A DNA stretch of 64,000 nt from an uncultured Salinisphaerales bacterium (lineage in GTDB: Bacteria; Pseudomonadota; Gammaproteobacteria; Nevskiales; CAJXLF01): positions 93,826 through 157,825 of the forward strand of contig CAJXLF010000008.1 of NCBI GenBank assembly GCA_913055805.1. The letters are read 5' to 3'. The notes beneath the pieces are model-generated. The model did not search any database. It was not told where the DNA came from and was given only the letters and a program-made list of their open reading frames with translations. Positions 63,925 through 64,000 of the stretch are shown here, piece after piece. Position numbers and translations under genes: made by a program. How positions within the stretch are numbered: position 1 is the stretch's first letter; every line of letters starts with the position of its first letter.

Positions 63925-64000
63925 GGCCTGTCCTAGATTTTGTGTAATCGGTTCTTTTAGCGACACTGTCGCATTGAACCGGAGACACAATGTCCAAACC
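63925..64000 (+). mobile_element. Edge of an IS256-like insertion sequence
   Basis: GGCCTGTCCTAGATTTTGTG followed by TAATCG resembles the terminal inverted repeat of IS256-family elements (GTCC...TTTTGTGTAA). A ribosome-binding site and start codon for a likely transposase begin at 63982-63990. The element continues beyond the window, so the other end and direct repeats cannot be seen. Confidence 0.5.
63990..64000 (+). CDS. Start of a probable transposase, 3' partial
   Basis: ATGTCCAAACC preceded by GGAG six bases upstream. Only MSK plus a partial codon is visible. Its position just inside the IS256-like terminal sequence suggests a transposase. Confidence 0.4.

Noticed and set aside
63797..63997. 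Minus-strand frame encoding a hydrophobic FVVFPLLTFMF segment as a gene cut by the IS
   Set aside because: It overlaps the IS terminus and transposase start, has no start signal outside the IS, and no recognisable family.
1..64000. CRISPR arrays or phage structural genes
   Set aside because: No regularly spaced repeats beyond one 20-base tandem pair, and no integrase, capsid or tail genes are visible.

Overview
The window looks like a chromosomal segment of a free-living, probably marine, gammaproteobacterium. The evidence is moderately high GC, many secreted lipoproteins with LxxC lipoboxes, several DUF1302/DUF1329 outer-envelope proteins (a pairing common in marine and hydrocarbon- or sterol-using Gammaproteobacteria), AraC regulators and a tRNA-Arg(ACG). 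No species can be named from the sequence alone.

Region A (1-46 kb) is dominated by extracytoplasmic hydrolases. It holds two M28-like lipoproteins (4.7 and 9.3 kb), a lipase-like alpha/beta hydrolase (6.1 kb), two CocE/NonD hydrolases (11.2 and 26.5 kb), a clan GH-A-like lipoprotein (16.0 kb), a beta-helix lipoprotein (17.5 kb), a FrsA-like hydrolase (20.2 kb), two DUF6351 tannase-like proteins (21.6 and 31.3 kb), an SGNH esterase (25.1 kb), a DUF2961/GH172 lipoprotein (29.0 kb) and an S15-like hydrolase (35.3 kb). Four DUF1302 proteins (1, 13.4, 37.4 and 40.2 kb) are interspersed, and three AraC regulators sit beside hydrolase genes. The likely theme is surface or periplasmic breakdown of ester-, amide- or glycoside-linked material, with DUF1302 proteins handling products at the outer membrane; the substrate cannot be read from the sequence. 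At 40-45 kb a DUF1302-DUF1329 pair is followed by a 3-hydroxyacyl-CoA dehydrogenase and a carboxymuconolactone-decarboxylase-family protein.

Region A has been reshaped by duplication and decay. Short relics of DUF1302, M28, DUF2961, S15 hydrolase and hydroxyacyl-CoA dehydrogenase genes lie between intact genes, and most match an intact copy elsewhere in the window. One DUF6351 gene has lost its secretion signal and is fused in frame to the DNA-binding half of a MerR regulator. A DJ-1/PfpI gene carries a one-base frameshift, and an EamA transporter survives only as its C-terminal end.

Region B (45.5-51.6 kb) is ordinary housekeeping or accessory DNA: GFA-like, DUF305, LVIVD-type and nitrobindin-like proteins, a TetR regulator with a clear promoter and two matching palindromic operators, a YciI-like protein, a possible metallopeptidase lipoprotein, glutathione peroxidase, and a tRNA-Arg preceded by damaged tRNA copies.

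Region C (52.2-63.6 kb) starts just after the tRNA and runs entirely on the plus strand. An ECF sigma factor is translationally coupled to a membrane protein (likely anti-sigma) and followed by about nine proteins that are almost all exported and mostly unrecognised. Among them are a Sel1-repeat protein, a Sel1/cysteine-hydrolase-like protein with an EF-hand-like loop, and a Tat-type papain-like peptidase. The 3' part becomes visibly AT-richer and the region ends at a tandem repeat and the edge of an IS256-like element. It looks like an accessory island and is the best candidate for an undescribed system.
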